A stretch of 64,000 bases of DNA from an uncultured Bacteroidales bacterium (GCA_902760865.1 CACWID010000005.1:1-64000), one strand, 5' to 3'. Shown: positions 24,277 through 34,252, counted from the first letter of the stretch. The notes: a model not told the origin generated them from the letters alone. Made by a program: numbers and translations.

Positions 24277-24860
24277 GATCTTATTCTTTTATAGATTTCA
24301 TCCATCGCCGCTCTCACTTTGGTCAAGCAACGGCTTTTCTGTGTCGTGGCCACACGGGCATTGTTATAATCCATCGCAACAGCGATTTCTGCCATGCTAT
24401 CGCCTTCCCAATAATACGCCCACAGGATGCTTTTGCAAGGGTCAGGCATGTTGGTGACAATGTCATACACGGCCTGTTGCAATTCGTCCTGCTCCTCGAT
24501 GGCGTCTTTGTCAAGCCACCGGTCAATCGCATCTTGGGCGACACCCATGTCAACAGGATCAAGCAAATCATCATCATCCTGGCCCGACTGAGGTGGCATT
24601 GGGGCAGATTTTGCCTTGTCCCTTAGAGCCTCCAGTCCTTTGTTCTTTAACACACCTATGACGTAGGTCGTTAAGTTACTGGTCAATTGCGTCAGCGTCC
24701 CGTTTTGGACATTCTCAAACGTGGCCAGCATCGCCTCCTGAGTCAATTCCTCGGGAGACAAACCTGAAGAGCCAAAACGCCTGCGAGCCTCTTGCAGCAC
24801 AGCACAACGGACCTCCTCAAGGAATCTGCTATCTATCGAAAATGGAACCTCTGCCATCAT
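24273..24860 (-). CDS. ECF-type RNA polymerase sigma factor
   Basis: A 195-residue sigma-70 family protein. A region-2-like part (LTQEAMLATFENVQNGTLTQ, about 41-60) is followed by a linker and a region-4 helix-turn-helix near the C-terminus (CKSILWAYYWEGDSMAEIAV, then MDYNNARVATTQKSRCL). The layout fits an ECF factor. It is the first gene of the sigma/anti-sigma pair, with a -7 box TACTTTTG 20 bases upstream. Confidence 0.8.
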   Translation of the reverse strand: MMAEVPFSIDSRFLEEVRCAVLQEARRRFGSSGLSPEELTQEAMLATFENVQNGTLTQLTSNLTTYVIGVLKNKGLEALRDKAKSAPMPPQSGQDDDDLLDPVDMGVAQDAIDRWLDKDAIEEQDELQQAVYDIVTNMPDPCKSILWAYYWEGDSMAEIAVAMDYNNARVATTQKSRCLTKVRAAMDEIYKRIRS

Positions 24861-24879
24861 TGTCTGGTTTTGTCTTTAG

Positions 24880-24887
24880 CAAAAGTA
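24880..24887 (-). promoter_or_regulatory. -7 promoter box for the ECF sigma gene
   Basis: TACTTTTG on the minus strand, 20 bases before the sigma start; a housekeeping-type -7 box, distinct from the bipartite motif. Confidence 0.55.
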
Positions 24888-24982
24888 GTATTTTTCTTTT
24901 TATGAACTATCGGCCGTACAAATTCTTATAGTCCAAGAATTATAAGACCTGCGGCAAATATGTTCTGATTGGTTGATGAATC

Positions 24983-25354
24983 TTAATGATGATCCAACGG
25001 GACATCAAGAATATAATCCCATATGGATTTACGGGCATACGCGAGCATGATTCCTCCTACTACGAATGTCGCTAGCATCAAAAATGTCCTTTGTAGCATA
25101 AACTCAGAAATGACGCTATTTATTAATGTTCCACACGCAAAAGTCTCAATTTCGTTAATAACATCTGTTGTTATCTCATAATGCAGCAGGTCAATAATAA
25201 GCAGCACAAGCGTAGCAAGCTTAGCCATCAGGTATCGCAGCCATCGCTTTCCTGATGGCCAATACGGAGGAAGTATTATTACCACTATCAGCACAAGCAC
25301 GAACAGCGGAAATATTACGAAATTAACGATATCCTCTATCATATAAAATATCAT
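24983..25354 (-). CDS. Multipass membrane protein, 123 aa
   Basis: Three or four hydrophobic segments (about 8-30, 43-58, 88-110) predict an integral membrane protein of unknown function. It lies upstream of the sigma gene and has the second copy of the bipartite promoter motif 42 bases before its start, so it may be a target of that sigma factor. Confidence 0.6.
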   Translation of the reverse strand: MIFYMIEDIVNFVIFPLFVLVLIVVIILPPYWPSGKRWLRYLMAKLATLVLLIIDLLHYEITTDVINEIETFACGTLINSVISEFMLQRTFLMLATFVVGGIMLAYARKSIWDYILDVPLDHH

Positions 25355-25395
25355 CGCAATACAGTTTAGCCTTCAGCAATACATCTATCTACCTA

Positions 25396-25424
25396 TTTAT
25401 GACAAAAACCACCAAAAGGTAAAC
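25396..25424 (-). promoter_or_regulatory. Candidate ECF-sigma promoter, copy 2
   Basis: Same flanks and spacing as the copy at 23352-23380; only the central five bases differ. Confidence 0.6.
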
Positions 25425-25695
25425 ACCCTGCAACGAAATTCTCCCATCTTCTCCTCAAATCCACGAAAAGATCCAGAGACTTTGAAGTGCTTTCAAAGCT
25501 AGTGTTCATCGGCGCTGATGGCACTTCCTGTCCTGCAAAATGACCTATAGCGCGGTTTTAGTGGTTGCGGTGGTTCCGCGGGCGGGGTGGTTTTCATTAC
25601 AACGGGGGAGAATTTTGCATGAAAATCCCTAATAATGGGCATTGTGGGTATATTCGGGCGTGGGTAATTTTGCATGCTTATAAAACTATAGAGAC
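25425..25695 (+). other. Gap with plus-strand promoter
   Basis: Divergent spacer between the minus-strand region and the plus-strand surface operon. The only supported element is a -7 box TAATTTTG at 25665-25672, 23 bases before the ATG at 25696. I looked for a cobalamin riboswitch here and found none. Confidence 0.5.
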
Positions 25696-26616
25696 ATGCA
25701 TCATTGTTTACGCTATCTATTTACGGCTCTGATTGTTTCTTTATCGATTGGGGCTCAGGCCATTGGCACTGGCGTGTATCGCACCGCCATCACATTGACG
25801 AACGGGACACAGGAGATCTTTCCTGACTCCGTAGTGAAGGAATTCACTTATACGCATTCCATACAGAATGGCCAAACGGTATACTACCTGAACGTCATCC
25901 GTGAGGGAAAGGTCAGCAGGACCTTCGCCTTGAGTGACATCGTGGAGATCAATTACCGCGAGATGACACCTTACGAGCACTTTGCGGGGGACTGGTATCT
26001 GGTCGCCAGCCCCAACGGCGAGCCTCTTCCGGGCACGTCCGTCATGGTCAGCACCGCGGTGTCCATCCCTTATCATGCCGTCTTGCCGGCACCTGGCACC
26101 CCGGAATATGGCCATGAGATCTATTGCCACATCGACTCGATGGCTCATCGCAAGGGACTGAAATATGACGCCGATTTCAGGATGTTGTACACGTTTAACG
26201 AGTCCTCACAACAAGGATCTGTCACCATGGTGCTCGACGACCAACAACCCGTGAGCACGACGCAATACACCGGTGACGCATCCACCTATGCCTACTGGGA
26301 TGCCAACAGCACCTGGTATAGCGGCGTGTCGCCACTGCATGAGGGTGGAGACACCGGCGGCCGTCACATGTATTTCCTGACGCATAACCTGGACACCTGG
26401 GCTCTCGAGGGCCACGATCTGGTATGCCAATGGACACTTGCCGACGCATGCGACAGTTCGCACGAGTATGCATTCCCCTCCATCTACGAGATATGCTGGG
26501 TTGTGGGACTCGACATTCCGTTCGTTTATGCTGAGCATGACCTGCTGGGCTACATTGACATTTTTGCCAGCCCCAGATTGATGAACCATCCCTGGACCAA
26601 GCCGCTGAGCGAATGA
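25696..26616 (+). CDS. Secreted hypothetical protein, 306 aa
   Basis: A signal peptide (about 1-22, ending AQA) leads a protein of unknown family. The N-terminal part (about 24-85) contains VYRTAITLTNGTQEIFP and IVEINYREM, a short beta-rich repeat-like region seen in Bacteroidetes surface proteins. No lipobox is present. It overlaps the TonB receptor gene by 4 bases (ATGA), so the two are translationally coupled, and it heads the operon ending with the dockerin-like gene. Confidence 0.7.
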   Translation: MHHCLRYLFTALIVSLSIGAQAIGTGVYRTAITLTNGTQEIFPDSVVKEFTYTHSIQNGQTVYYLNVIREGKVSRTFALSDIVEINYREMTPYEHFAGDWYLVASPNGEPLPGTSVMVSTAVSIPYHAVLPAPGTPEYGHEIYCHIDSMAHRKGLKYDADFRMLYTFNESSQQGSVTMVLDDQQPVSTTQYTGDASTYAYWDANSTWYSGVSPLHEGGDTGGRHMYFLTHNLDTWALEGHDLVCQWTLADACDSSHEYAFPSIYEICWVVGLDIPFVYAEHDLLGYIDIFASPRLMNHPWTKPLSE

Positions 26617-29579
26617 CGAGGCTGAAGGCAATATGGTCTCTCCTGTGCTGCTTTGTGCTCACGCTCCAGGGCCAAGTGTCGTTGACCGGAGTGGTGACCG
26701 AGCAGGGCAACGGCGACCCAGTGGAGTTTGCCACGGTGACGCTGCAACCCGGCGAGCAGTGGTGTATGACCGACCATCAGGGGGTGTTCACGCTGCGGAC
26801 CCAGGCGACGGGCACCGCGGTGCTGCGTGTGACCTGTGTCGGCTATGAGCCTGTCGAGGTCACTGTCGGGAAGAACAATGCCGGCGACACGCTGCGCCTT
26901 GTCATGCATCCCACCAACCTGCAACTCCAACAAGTGATCGTCACAGCCCAACGCAAGACCGAAAACGCCACCACGAGCTACCTCATCGACCGCCAGGCGC
27001 TGGACAACCAGCAGATTATCAACGTGAGCGACATCCTCACCCTGCTGCCCGGCGGCAAGACCGTGAACAGCTCTCTCATCAATGACCAGCGCATCGCCCT
27101 CAGGGCCGACGGCAGCGAGAAAGGCAATGCCGCCTTCGGCACCGCTGTCGAGGTGGATGGCCTGCGCCTGCAGAATAATGCCGAGCTAGGCGAAACCACC
27201 AGTGCCAGCACACGCACCATCGGCTCGACCAACGTGGCCAGCATCGAGGTCGTCCCCGGAATCCCGTCGGTCGAGTACGGCGACTTGAGCAACGGTATCG
27301 TCAAGGTACACACCAAGCGGGGCCATACCCCATGGGAAATCTCGCTTGCCACCAACCCCTACACCAAGCAGGTGGGAGTGAGCAAGGGATTTGACCTGGT
27401 CACAGGCATCCTTAACGCCTCGCTGGAACACACCCGCAGTTATAGCAATCTGGCGTCGCCCCACACTGCCTACCAACGCAATAACCTGTCGCTCAACTAC
27501 AACATCACGCCCACGGTGGCATCACGTCCGCTGATGATCAACGTGAAGGCCGAGGGTAACGTGGGCGGCTACAACAATGAGTCCGACCCTGACCAGTTCA
27601 CCGATACCTACATGCGCGTGAGGGACCGCGCCTTCAGGGCCTCCTTGCAAGCCGACTGGAACCTTGACCGCCGCGGCCTGGCCAACTTGTCGCTGCAGGC
27701 CGACATCTCGCTGGCTGACAAACGCCGCACCGCCCTCACCAACGCCAACAGCAGCAGTTCCCAAGCCCAAATACACGCTACCGAAGCCGGCTATTACCTT
27801 GCCACTGACTACGACCAGGACGCCCTGTCGCCCATCATCATGGGCCCTACCGGATACTGGTATATCAAAAGCATACGTGACAATCGTCCCGTCAGTTCGC
27901 TCATCAAGGCCAAGGCACGCTGGAACCAGCGAAGCGCAAACATCACTAACCGGATCATGGCGGGCGTCGAGTGGTCGGCAACCGGCAATAACGGACGCGG
28001 CCTGTACTACGACGACCTGCGCTATGCGCCGACGTGGAGGGAATACCGCTACGACGAACTGCCGTGGATGCACAACGTCGCTCTCTATGCCGAAGACCGA
28101 TTGACCCTCACCACCAGCGAACACGGCAGGGAGCTGCAGGTCATGGCCGGACTGCGCACCGACATCACCCGCATCAACCGGTCGGACTATGGCACCGTCT
28201 CGTCGTGGTCGCCGCGTGTCAACCTCAAGTACACCCTGTGGCGGCAACGCACCGAATGGTGGGTGGAAGGCTTAAGTGCCTATTGCGGTTGGGGCAAGAG
28301 CGTCAAGTTGCCGTCGTTTGAGGTGTTGTATCCGCAGCCGTCCTATGCCGACAGGCTCGCCTTCGTCCCCAGCAGCACTGCCGACAACAAAGTGTACTAC
28401 GCCTACAGTGTCACCCCGTTCAAGTCCATCGCCAACCCCTCGCTCAAGTGGCAATATGCCCAACAGCTTGAGTTGGGCGTTGAAGCCCGGACCCGCGTAG
28501 CGACCATCACGCTGGGCGCATTCCTGGCCAAGACCCACCGCCCCTACCTGAGCACCAGCGTCTATACGCCGTTCACCTACAATTTCACGTCGCAGGCCGC
28601 CCTTGAGCATGATTTTCCCATCGCGTCGGCCGACCGCATCTACCAGATTGACCGCCAGACAGGCGTGGTCAGCGTGGCTGACCGCACGGGGCAAGTGCCC
28701 GTCCGGGTGCTGGATTACATGAGCCGCAACACCTTCAACACCAATAACACCTATGTCAACGGTTCGCCCATCTCGCGCTCAGGCCTTGACTGGGTGGTTG
28801 ATTTCAACCAGATCGAGTCCTTGCGGACGAGTTTCCGCCTTGATGGTTCCTATTACCACTATCACGGCGTAGAGCACACGCTCATCGCCTCACAACCCAC
28901 TGGAGCACAATGGATGAGCGATGGTGTCACCCCCTACCAATATGTCGGGTACTATCAGGGTACCGCCCTGGGAAGCGGTGTCGCCATTCCCACCGTCCCC
29001 AACGGCAGCAAGTCGGACGTTGTGAACAGCAATCTGACCATCGTCACCCACATTCCGGCCATCAGGCTCGTCGTGAGCGTCCGGCTGGAGTCCACCCTCT
29101 ACGATGCCCGCCAGTCCCTCAGCCAAGGGAAAAACGGGGCGACAAGGGGGTATGTCCTCGATGACCCGGCCGACTACTTCGGGCAGCCCTATACCGGCAA
29201 GGAGCGGAATTGCTATGTGGCCTTGTGGCCCGAGTACTACACGACTTGGGACCAGCCCGACGTCCAGATTCCATTTGCCGAGCGCTTCACCTGGGCCCAT
29301 GACCATGACCCTGCCCTGTTCAACGAACTCGCGCAGATGGTCATCAAGACCAACTACAATTACAACCTGAATCCCGACCGCATCTCGGCCTATTTCTCGG
29401 GCAACATCAACATCACCAAGGAAATCGGCGACCACGTCAACATCTCGTTCCTGGCCAACAACTTCTGGAACTCGATGGCACGTGTCAAGAGCCGCCAGAC
29501 CGGGTTGCGCACCACCATCTACAACGGAGGCTACATTCCTCCTTTCTACTATGGCATCTCCATGCGATTAAAACTATAA
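26613..29579 (+). CDS. TonB-dependent outer-membrane receptor with carboxypeptidase-regulatory-like N-terminus
   Basis: A 988-residue SusC/TonB-type transporter. After a signal peptide (to about residue 20) a CarboxypepD_reg-like domain (about 24-95) with GYEPVEVTVG is followed by a plug domain (about 105-230: QVIVTAQRK, VSDILTLLPGG, VEVVPGIPSVEYGDLSNGIV) and a long beta-barrel ending in the terminal aromatic strand YYGISMRLKL. The substrate is unknown; the DUF4876 lipoprotein and DUF6850 barrel downstream are frequent neighbours of such receptors. Confidence 0.9.
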   Translation: MTRLKAIWSLLCCFVLTLQGQVSLTGVVTEQGNGDPVEFATVTLQPGEQWCMTDHQGVFTLRTQATGTAVLRVTCVGYEPVEVTVGKNNAGDTLRLVMHPTNLQLQQVIVTAQRKTENATTSYLIDRQALDNQQIINVSDILTLLPGGKTVNSSLINDQRIALRADGSEKGNAAFGTAVEVDGLRLQNNAELGETTSASTRTIGSTNVASIEVVPGIPSVEYGDLSNGIVKVHTKRGHTPWEISLATNPYTKQVGVSKGFDLVTGILNASLEHTRSYSNLASPHTAYQRNNLSLNYNITPTVASRPLMINVKAEGNVGGYNNESDPDQFTDTYMRVRDRAFRASLQADWNLDRRGLANLSLQADISLADKRRTALTNANSSSSQAQIHATEAGYYLATDYDQDALSPIIMGPTGYWYIKSIRDNRPVSSLIKAKARWNQRSANITNRIMAGVEWSATGNNGRGLYYDDLRYAPTWREYRYDELPWMHNVALYAEDRLTLTTSEHGRELQVMAGLRTDITRINRSDYGTVSSWSPRVNLKYTLWRQRTEWWVEGLSAYCGWGKSVKLPSFEVLYPQPSYADRLAFVPSSTADNKVYYAYSVTPFKSIANPSLKWQYAQQLELGVEARTRVATITLGAFLAKTHRPYLSTSVYTPFTYNFTSQAALEHDFPIASADRIYQIDRQTGVVSVADRTGQVPVRVLDYMSRNTFNTNNTYVNGSPISRSGLDWVVDFNQIESLRTSFRLDGSYYHYHGVEHTLIASQPTGAQWMSDGVTPYQYVGYYQGTALGSGVAIPTVPNGSKSDVVNSNLTIVTHIPAIRLVVSVRLESTLYDARQSLSQGKNGATRGYVLDDPADYFGQPYTGKERNCYVALWPEYYTTWDQPDVQIPFAERFTWAHDHDPALFNELAQMVIKTNYNYNLNPDRISAYFSGNINITKEIGDHVNISFLANNFWNSMARVKSRQTGLRTTIYNGGYIPPFYYGISMRLKL

Positions 29580-29582
29580 TAC

Positions 29583-30833
29583 ATGATAAAAAGGTCATAC
29601 CATATAGTTCTGCTGCTCATTCTCACGCTGCTCAGCGTGGGTCTGACATCATGCGATGACAATATCGGCGATCCCGGCCAATACCTGACCCAAGACCTGC
29701 TCGTGCAACTAACGGGCGACCTGCCCGCCAAGCAAGACATCATCGTGCGGGCGGTTGACGATAAGGGCATGGTGTATACCCAGCCGACTGACGCACGGGG
29801 CATCGCCACCTTCCATGTGCCTGTGGGTATCTATGACATCACCGTGTCTCACGTTTCCACGCCCGACAATGGCTGGCGCACCGTCTATAACGGCTCGACG
29901 AGCAACGTGGTGGTGAGACTGGATAGCCAAGCGACAGTCAGCCTGTCGCTCACGACAGCCACGAGCAGCGCCATCATCATCCGCGAGCTGTATGTCGGCG
30001 GTTGCCAGCGGGACGACGGCTCCGGCTGGTTCTACCGCGACAAGTATGTCATCATCGCCAACAACAGCCCTGAGCGCGTTGTCTTGCCCGGGCTGTGCCT
30101 CGCTATCGCCACGCCCTACAACAGCTATGGCGACAACAAGAACTATGACGAACAGGGACATCTCAACTACGAGAACGAGGGTTTCATTCCCGCCGCCAGC
30201 AGCATCTGGTACTTCCAGGACGAGGAAGTCGTGTTCGAGCCTTGGGAGCAACGGGTAATTGCCCTGAATGGCGCCATCGACCACACCCTCACCTACTCCA
30301 ACAGCGTCAATCTGGCTAATCCCGATTACTACTGCACCTACGACATCGAGCGATACAGCAGCACCAGTGCCTATCCCTCACCCAGCGAACTCATCCCCAC
30401 GAGCCATTACTTGAAGGCCGTGCGCTATGGCGACCAGATGGAATCAGCCTGGCCATTGAGCAACACGTCGCCGGCGTTCTTCATCTTCACGCCTCCCGAG
30501 GGGATGACACCATTGGAGTTTGGCAACGATGCATCTAATGTGTGGTATGACGAGGGGCGCGCCCTGGCCACCTTTGCCTGCCGCAAGGTACCCGTCGAGA
30601 ACATACTCGACGGCGTGGAGGTGTTTTCCACCGCATGGGATGAAGCCAGCAAGCGCCTGACGGCCCGCGTGGACGTGGGAGCGGTTTACATGACCGCCCG
30701 CTATGGCCATTCAGTGGAGCGCCGCATCGACGAGCAGGAAAGTGAGCGGCTGGGACATCCCGTCTATCTGGACACCAACAACTCAACGATTGACTTCTAT
30801 GAACGCGAACAGTGCTCGCTCAGGGGGCAATAA
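29583..30833 (+). CDS. DUF4876 lipoprotein
   Basis: A 416-residue lipoprotein; the signal sequence ends GLTSCDDN with the lipidated Cys at about 24. The N-terminal domain (about 35-125) is an Ig/carboxypeptidase-regulatory-like fold (QDIIVRAVDDKGMVYTQPTD). The central part (IIIRELYVGGCQRDDGSGW, FYRDKYVIIANNSPERVVLP) is the DUF4876 signature, resembling a lamin-tail-like domain. It is probably surface-exposed and works with the TonB receptor encoded 3 bases upstream. Confidence 0.85.
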   Translation: MIKRSYHIVLLLILTLLSVGLTSCDDNIGDPGQYLTQDLLVQLTGDLPAKQDIIVRAVDDKGMVYTQPTDARGIATFHVPVGIYDITVSHVSTPDNGWRTVYNGSTSNVVVRLDSQATVSLSLTTATSSAIIIRELYVGGCQRDDGSGWFYRDKYVIIANNSPERVVLPGLCLAIATPYNSYGDNKNYDEQGHLNYENEGFIPAASSIWYFQDEEVVFEPWEQRVIALNGAIDHTLTYSNSVNLANPDYYCTYDIERYSSTSAYPSPSELIPTSHYLKAVRYGDQMESAWPLSNTSPAFFIFTPPEGMTPLEFGNDASNVWYDEGRALATFACRKVPVENILDGVEVFSTAWDEASKRLTARVDVGAVYMTARYGHSVERRIDEQESERLGHPVYLDTNNSTIDFYEREQCSLRGQ

Positions 30834-30845
30834 CGATTACCGGTC

Positions 30846-32462
30846 ATGAGAAAGTATATCTCTATCACATATCACCTTTTATCGGCTATTCTGCTATCGG
30901 CAGCCGTGCCGGCTTGGGCACAATCGTGGCTCGACTACGATCAAGCCCTGGCCCGCTACCCCCTGTTGCACACCAGCAATGCCGCAGCACTCACTACCTA
31001 TCACCCGACCGACAGCACACAGCGCCTGTTGGGAGACGCACGGCTGACCATCAGCATCGGACAGGGCCATCTTGAGGGTCCTGACGTTTCGCCCCATGCC
31101 TGGGCTGCCGGAGCGCAGGTCAGGTCCATCTACCGCATGAGCCGGCGCGTGGTAGTGAGCGGCGCTATGCACTACAACTATGGTTGGGGCTCACAGTGCG
31201 GTGGCTCGGTATGGATTGACCCCGAGCGGATGCCGTTTGACATCACCGAGACCAACGACACGACCCTCGGCAACATGAGTCTGGAGACCTACCGGCTGAT
31301 GGGCGACGTGGGCGTCAACATCGGCGGCGGCGTGAGTCTGGGAGGGCGTTTTGACTACACGACGGCCAGCGGCGCCAAGAAGAAAGACCCTCGCCACACC
31401 AACACGCTGATGCGCTGCGCGGGAAGCGTGGGAGCGATGTGGCAGACAGGCAATATCACCCTGGGGGCCAACTATCTGGCTGAACGCAGCACCGAGGCCC
31501 TGAAGGTCAGCACCGTGGGGCGCACCGACCAGGTTTATCACTACATGATTGACCATGGCGCATACTTCGGACGAGAGGAATCGACCGACGGGAACGGCTA
31601 TGTAGGGACCACTAACGAGCATCCGTTGCTTGACATCAAGCATGGCGTGGCATTCCTGGCCGATTACCGTCATGACCTGTGGAACTGGGGGCTCGAAGGG
31701 CAATGGCGCCACCGCCACGGGCACTATGGCCTGGAGTCGCCCTCGCTGATTGACTTCAACCGGCATCATGGCGACGAGTGGGACATCACGGCATGGGGCC
31801 GCCATGACGACGGGTGCCGCATGCAACGTATCGGGGCCTACTACCGTCACAGCGACATCAAGGACTATGAGCGCACCTACCGCATCATCACCACACAGGG
31901 CGTCACCGACGTCAACTACTATGATGACCGCCTCATGAGCGATAATGGCAGGACCACCATGGGCATCAACGCAGAAGCGCAATGGGGCATCCGGCGGCAG
32001 CTGGCGACCTGGACCGTGATGGCAACGTTGCAGCACAACCGACGCTCGGTCACCGCAAGCGTTTACCCCTTCTACCGCCAGCAGAAAATCCACTTCACCG
32101 AGGTCACCCTGCAAGGCGGACACAACTGGCTCACCGGCAACGACCACGTGTGGTCCCTGATGCTGCTGGCCGGATGGGGCAATGGCGGCGGCAACGCTGC
32201 CCGCGACGGGGTCTATCAGACACCTGCTGCCGATACATCAGCGCCACACGATTATCTGATATACAGGATGCGGGAATTTGAGCATCTCTCGGCCCAGCGG
32301 CTGCAATGCGGTGCACAGGTGCGATGGTCAATCCCCGTTAACCGCCAACGCATGAGGCTCTATGCCGAGGGACAATTTGTCTATAGCCAAGCATTTGACA
32401 TCCATTATCTGCAGGACGGTTACCGCATGCAGGCGGCCTTGTCCATCGGATGCCAATTCTAG
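30846..32462 (+). CDS. DUF6850 outer-membrane beta-barrel protein
   Basis: A 538-residue protein with a signal peptide (to about residue 25, ending AWAQ) and repeated beta-hairpin strands ending in an aromatic-terminated last strand (QAALSIGCQF). The start SWLDYDQALARYPLLHTSN and layout match the DUF6850 barrel family. It is in the same operon as the TonB receptor and DUF4876 lipoprotein genes, 12 bases downstream of the latter. Confidence 0.85.
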   Translation: MRKYISITYHLLSAILLSAAVPAWAQSWLDYDQALARYPLLHTSNAAALTTYHPTDSTQRLLGDARLTISIGQGHLEGPDVSPHAWAAGAQVRSIYRMSRRVVVSGAMHYNYGWGSQCGGSVWIDPERMPFDITETNDTTLGNMSLETYRLMGDVGVNIGGGVSLGGRFDYTTASGAKKKDPRHTNTLMRCAGSVGAMWQTGNITLGANYLAERSTEALKVSTVGRTDQVYHYMIDHGAYFGREESTDGNGYVGTTNEHPLLDIKHGVAFLADYRHDLWNWGLEGQWRHRHGHYGLESPSLIDFNRHHGDEWDITAWGRHDDGCRMQRIGAYYRHSDIKDYERTYRIITTQGVTDVNYYDDRLMSDNGRTTMGINAEAQWGIRRQLATWTVMATLQHNRRSVTASVYPFYRQQKIHFTEVTLQGGHNWLTGNDHVWSLMLLAGWGNGGGNAARDGVYQTPAADTSAPHDYLIYRMREFEHLSAQRLQCGAQVRWSIPVNRQRMRLYAEGQFVYSQAFDIHYLQDGYRMQAALSIGCQF

Positions 32463-32508
32463 TGACAACGATATTATTCATTAATTATAAACTAAAAAAC
32501 AGAACATT

Positions 32509-33762
32509 ATGAAGATTTCTACAAAACTGAGTGCATTGGCACTGCTCGCCTGCGCCATGATGGGCATGAGCGCACAAGCCGAAACGAAAGAGAACCTCTA
32601 TGACTTCGCCAACAACAACCTCGACCTTGAGGTCGCCACTCCCAATGATTGGGAAGATCCCAGCGTCGGAGTCATCAGCGGATTGGAAATCCGTCAAGGT
32701 GATGTTGTACTGACATCGGTCGACGGCGCGAAAGTCAACCGCATGTGGCGCACCAATGGCGGCGTACAGTATCTGCAGGTGGGTGGCAAACTCACGATTA
32801 CGGCCGATGAGGGACGTGCCATCACTGGTGTGACCTTTGAAGTCCAGAACTACAAATTCTTCCTTGAGGCACAAGAGGGCAACGGAGCCCTTGACGCCGA
32901 GAACTACGTGTGGACCGGCAACTCGACGGCAATCACCTTTGACAACGAGAACGCCGCCAACGAGTTCAACACCCAGACGCTGCTGCTCACCATGACGGTC
33001 ACCACCGACGACGCCAATGCCGACACCTACACTCCCGGCGGAACCACCTACGTGGAGTGTGCCAACATCGCCGAATTCCTGGCCCTGGAAGTGGGCACTG
33101 CCGCACGATTGGCCCTCAATGACGCACAGGTCAACGGCACCTATTGGGGCGGTACCTTCCTGGAGGATGCGACAGGTGCTGTTCAAGTGACTGCCAGCAT
33201 CAATGTGAACCGCAACGACGTGCTGAACGGCACCATCTACCTGAAACGTGCCCAGGACGACTTCGACACCGACCACATCATCCCCACTGCCGACAATGAT
33301 GACAACACGTCGCTCGACGAAGTGACCATCACCAGCAACAATGACCTCATCCCGACGGTCATCGGCATCGACGCCCTGGCCGACAACAGTAACATGAGCA
33401 AACTGGTGAAAGTGGAGAATGTGATTGTTACCAAGCCTGGCCGCTTCTTCTTCATCACCGCCGCTGATGGCGAAGAGATCCAGCTAGTGGACCAGATGAA
33501 CGTGGGCGGTTACGACCTGAACGACTTTGTGGACAAGGCTGTGACCGTTACCGGCGTGTTCACCTGGAACATGATGCGCTGGGCCATTTTCCCGACCAGT
33601 GTCACCGAAGCTGTCAATACGGGTATCGAGGAAATCACGACCCGCGAGAACGCCGACAGTGATGTTTACACGATCACGGGCATCAACCTGGGTAAGGTTG
33701 ACATCAACACCTTGCCGAACGGCCTCTACATCAAGGGTGGCCAGAAGTACATTAAGTATTGA
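32509..33762 (+). CDS. Secreted protein with OB-fold-like domain and C-terminal Bacteroidetes tail
   Basis: A 417-residue exported protein (signal peptide to about residue 25, ending SAQA). The N-terminal half is beta-rich. A segment at about 180-290 (VECANIAEFLALEVGTAARL, FLEDATGAVQVTASINVNRN) resembles an OB-fold binding domain. The last 30 residues (VYTITGINLGKVDINTLPNG, then GGQKYIKY) match the short C-terminal sorting-like tail common on Prevotella secreted proteins. It lies 46 bases downstream of the DUF6850 gene. Confidence 0.7.
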   Translation: MKISTKLSALALLACAMMGMSAQAETKENLYDFANNNLDLEVATPNDWEDPSVGVISGLEIRQGDVVLTSVDGAKVNRMWRTNGGVQYLQVGGKLTITADEGRAITGVTFEVQNYKFFLEAQEGNGALDAENYVWTGNSTAITFDNENAANEFNTQTLLLTMTVTTDDANADTYTPGGTTYVECANIAEFLALEVGTAARLALNDAQVNGTYWGGTFLEDATGAVQVTASINVNRNDVLNGTIYLKRAQDDFDTDHIIPTADNDDNTSLDEVTITSNNDLIPTVIGIDALADNSNMSKLVKVENVIVTKPGRFFFITAADGEEIQLVDQMNVGGYDLNDFVDKAVTVTGVFTWNMMRWAIFPTSVTEAVNTGIEEITTRENADSDVYTITGINLGKVDINTLPNGLYIKGGQKYIKY

Positions 33763-33797
33763 TTTCAGTTATTCATCGCTACATACGTCTTACCGCA

Positions 33798-34229
33798 ATG
33801 TCTAAATTAAGATACATATTATTGATGCTGGTTGCCTCGGTTGTGATGACCTCACTCGCCGGCGGAGAGGAGCGCCTGACCTTTGTCAACGCCGACGGGA
33901 CTTCCGTGTCGTTCTCTACCAGCGGACTGGTCATCACCTATAACACCGATGATGAGGTCCCTCACGCTATCGTGGTGAATGACGAAACCAGCGCATCGCT
34001 GGACCTGAGCAAACTGGAATCTATGTACTTTGGCGAAAAGGACAGTTACTTGAGAGGAGACGTGAACAGCGACAACGAGGTCAATATTGCAGATATCAAT
34101 GCCATCATTGCTATCATCCTGGGCGGTGATGCACATGACGAAACCCGTGAACGAGCTGATGTCAACCTCGACGGCGAAGTCAATATCGCTGACGTCAATT
34201 CCATTATTGACATCATCCTGAGTAACTGA
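33798..34229 (+). CDS. Secreted dockerin-like protein
   Basis: A 143-residue protein; the ATG at 33798 gives a signal peptide (MSKLRYILLM...). The C-terminal 60 residues hold two dockerin type I calcium-binding repeats: GDVNSDNEVNIADINAIIAI and ADVNLDGEVNIADVNSIIDI. The linker before them is beta-rich. Classical cohesins are not visible in the window, so the partner is unknown. The operon ends with a strong terminator after this gene. Confidence 0.85.
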   Translation: MSKLRYILLMLVASVVMTSLAGGEERLTFVNADGTSVSFSTSGLVITYNTDDEVPHAIVVNDETSASLDLSKLESMYFGEKDSYLRGDVNSDNEVNIADINAIIAIILGGDAHDETRERADVNLDGEVNIADVNSIIDIILSN

Positions 34230-34252
34230 CACCATTCTTCATATCCATTCTC

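Noticed and set aside
25425-25695. Cobalamin riboswitch upstream of the surface operon, and likewise upstream of cbiA (34289-34481)
   Set aside because: The B12-box segments were looked for and not found; only the copy at 62446-62634 is supported.
26206-30284. Long antisense frames within the surface operon
   Set aside because: All lie opposite clear DUF4876, TonB receptor and related genes and lack promoters.
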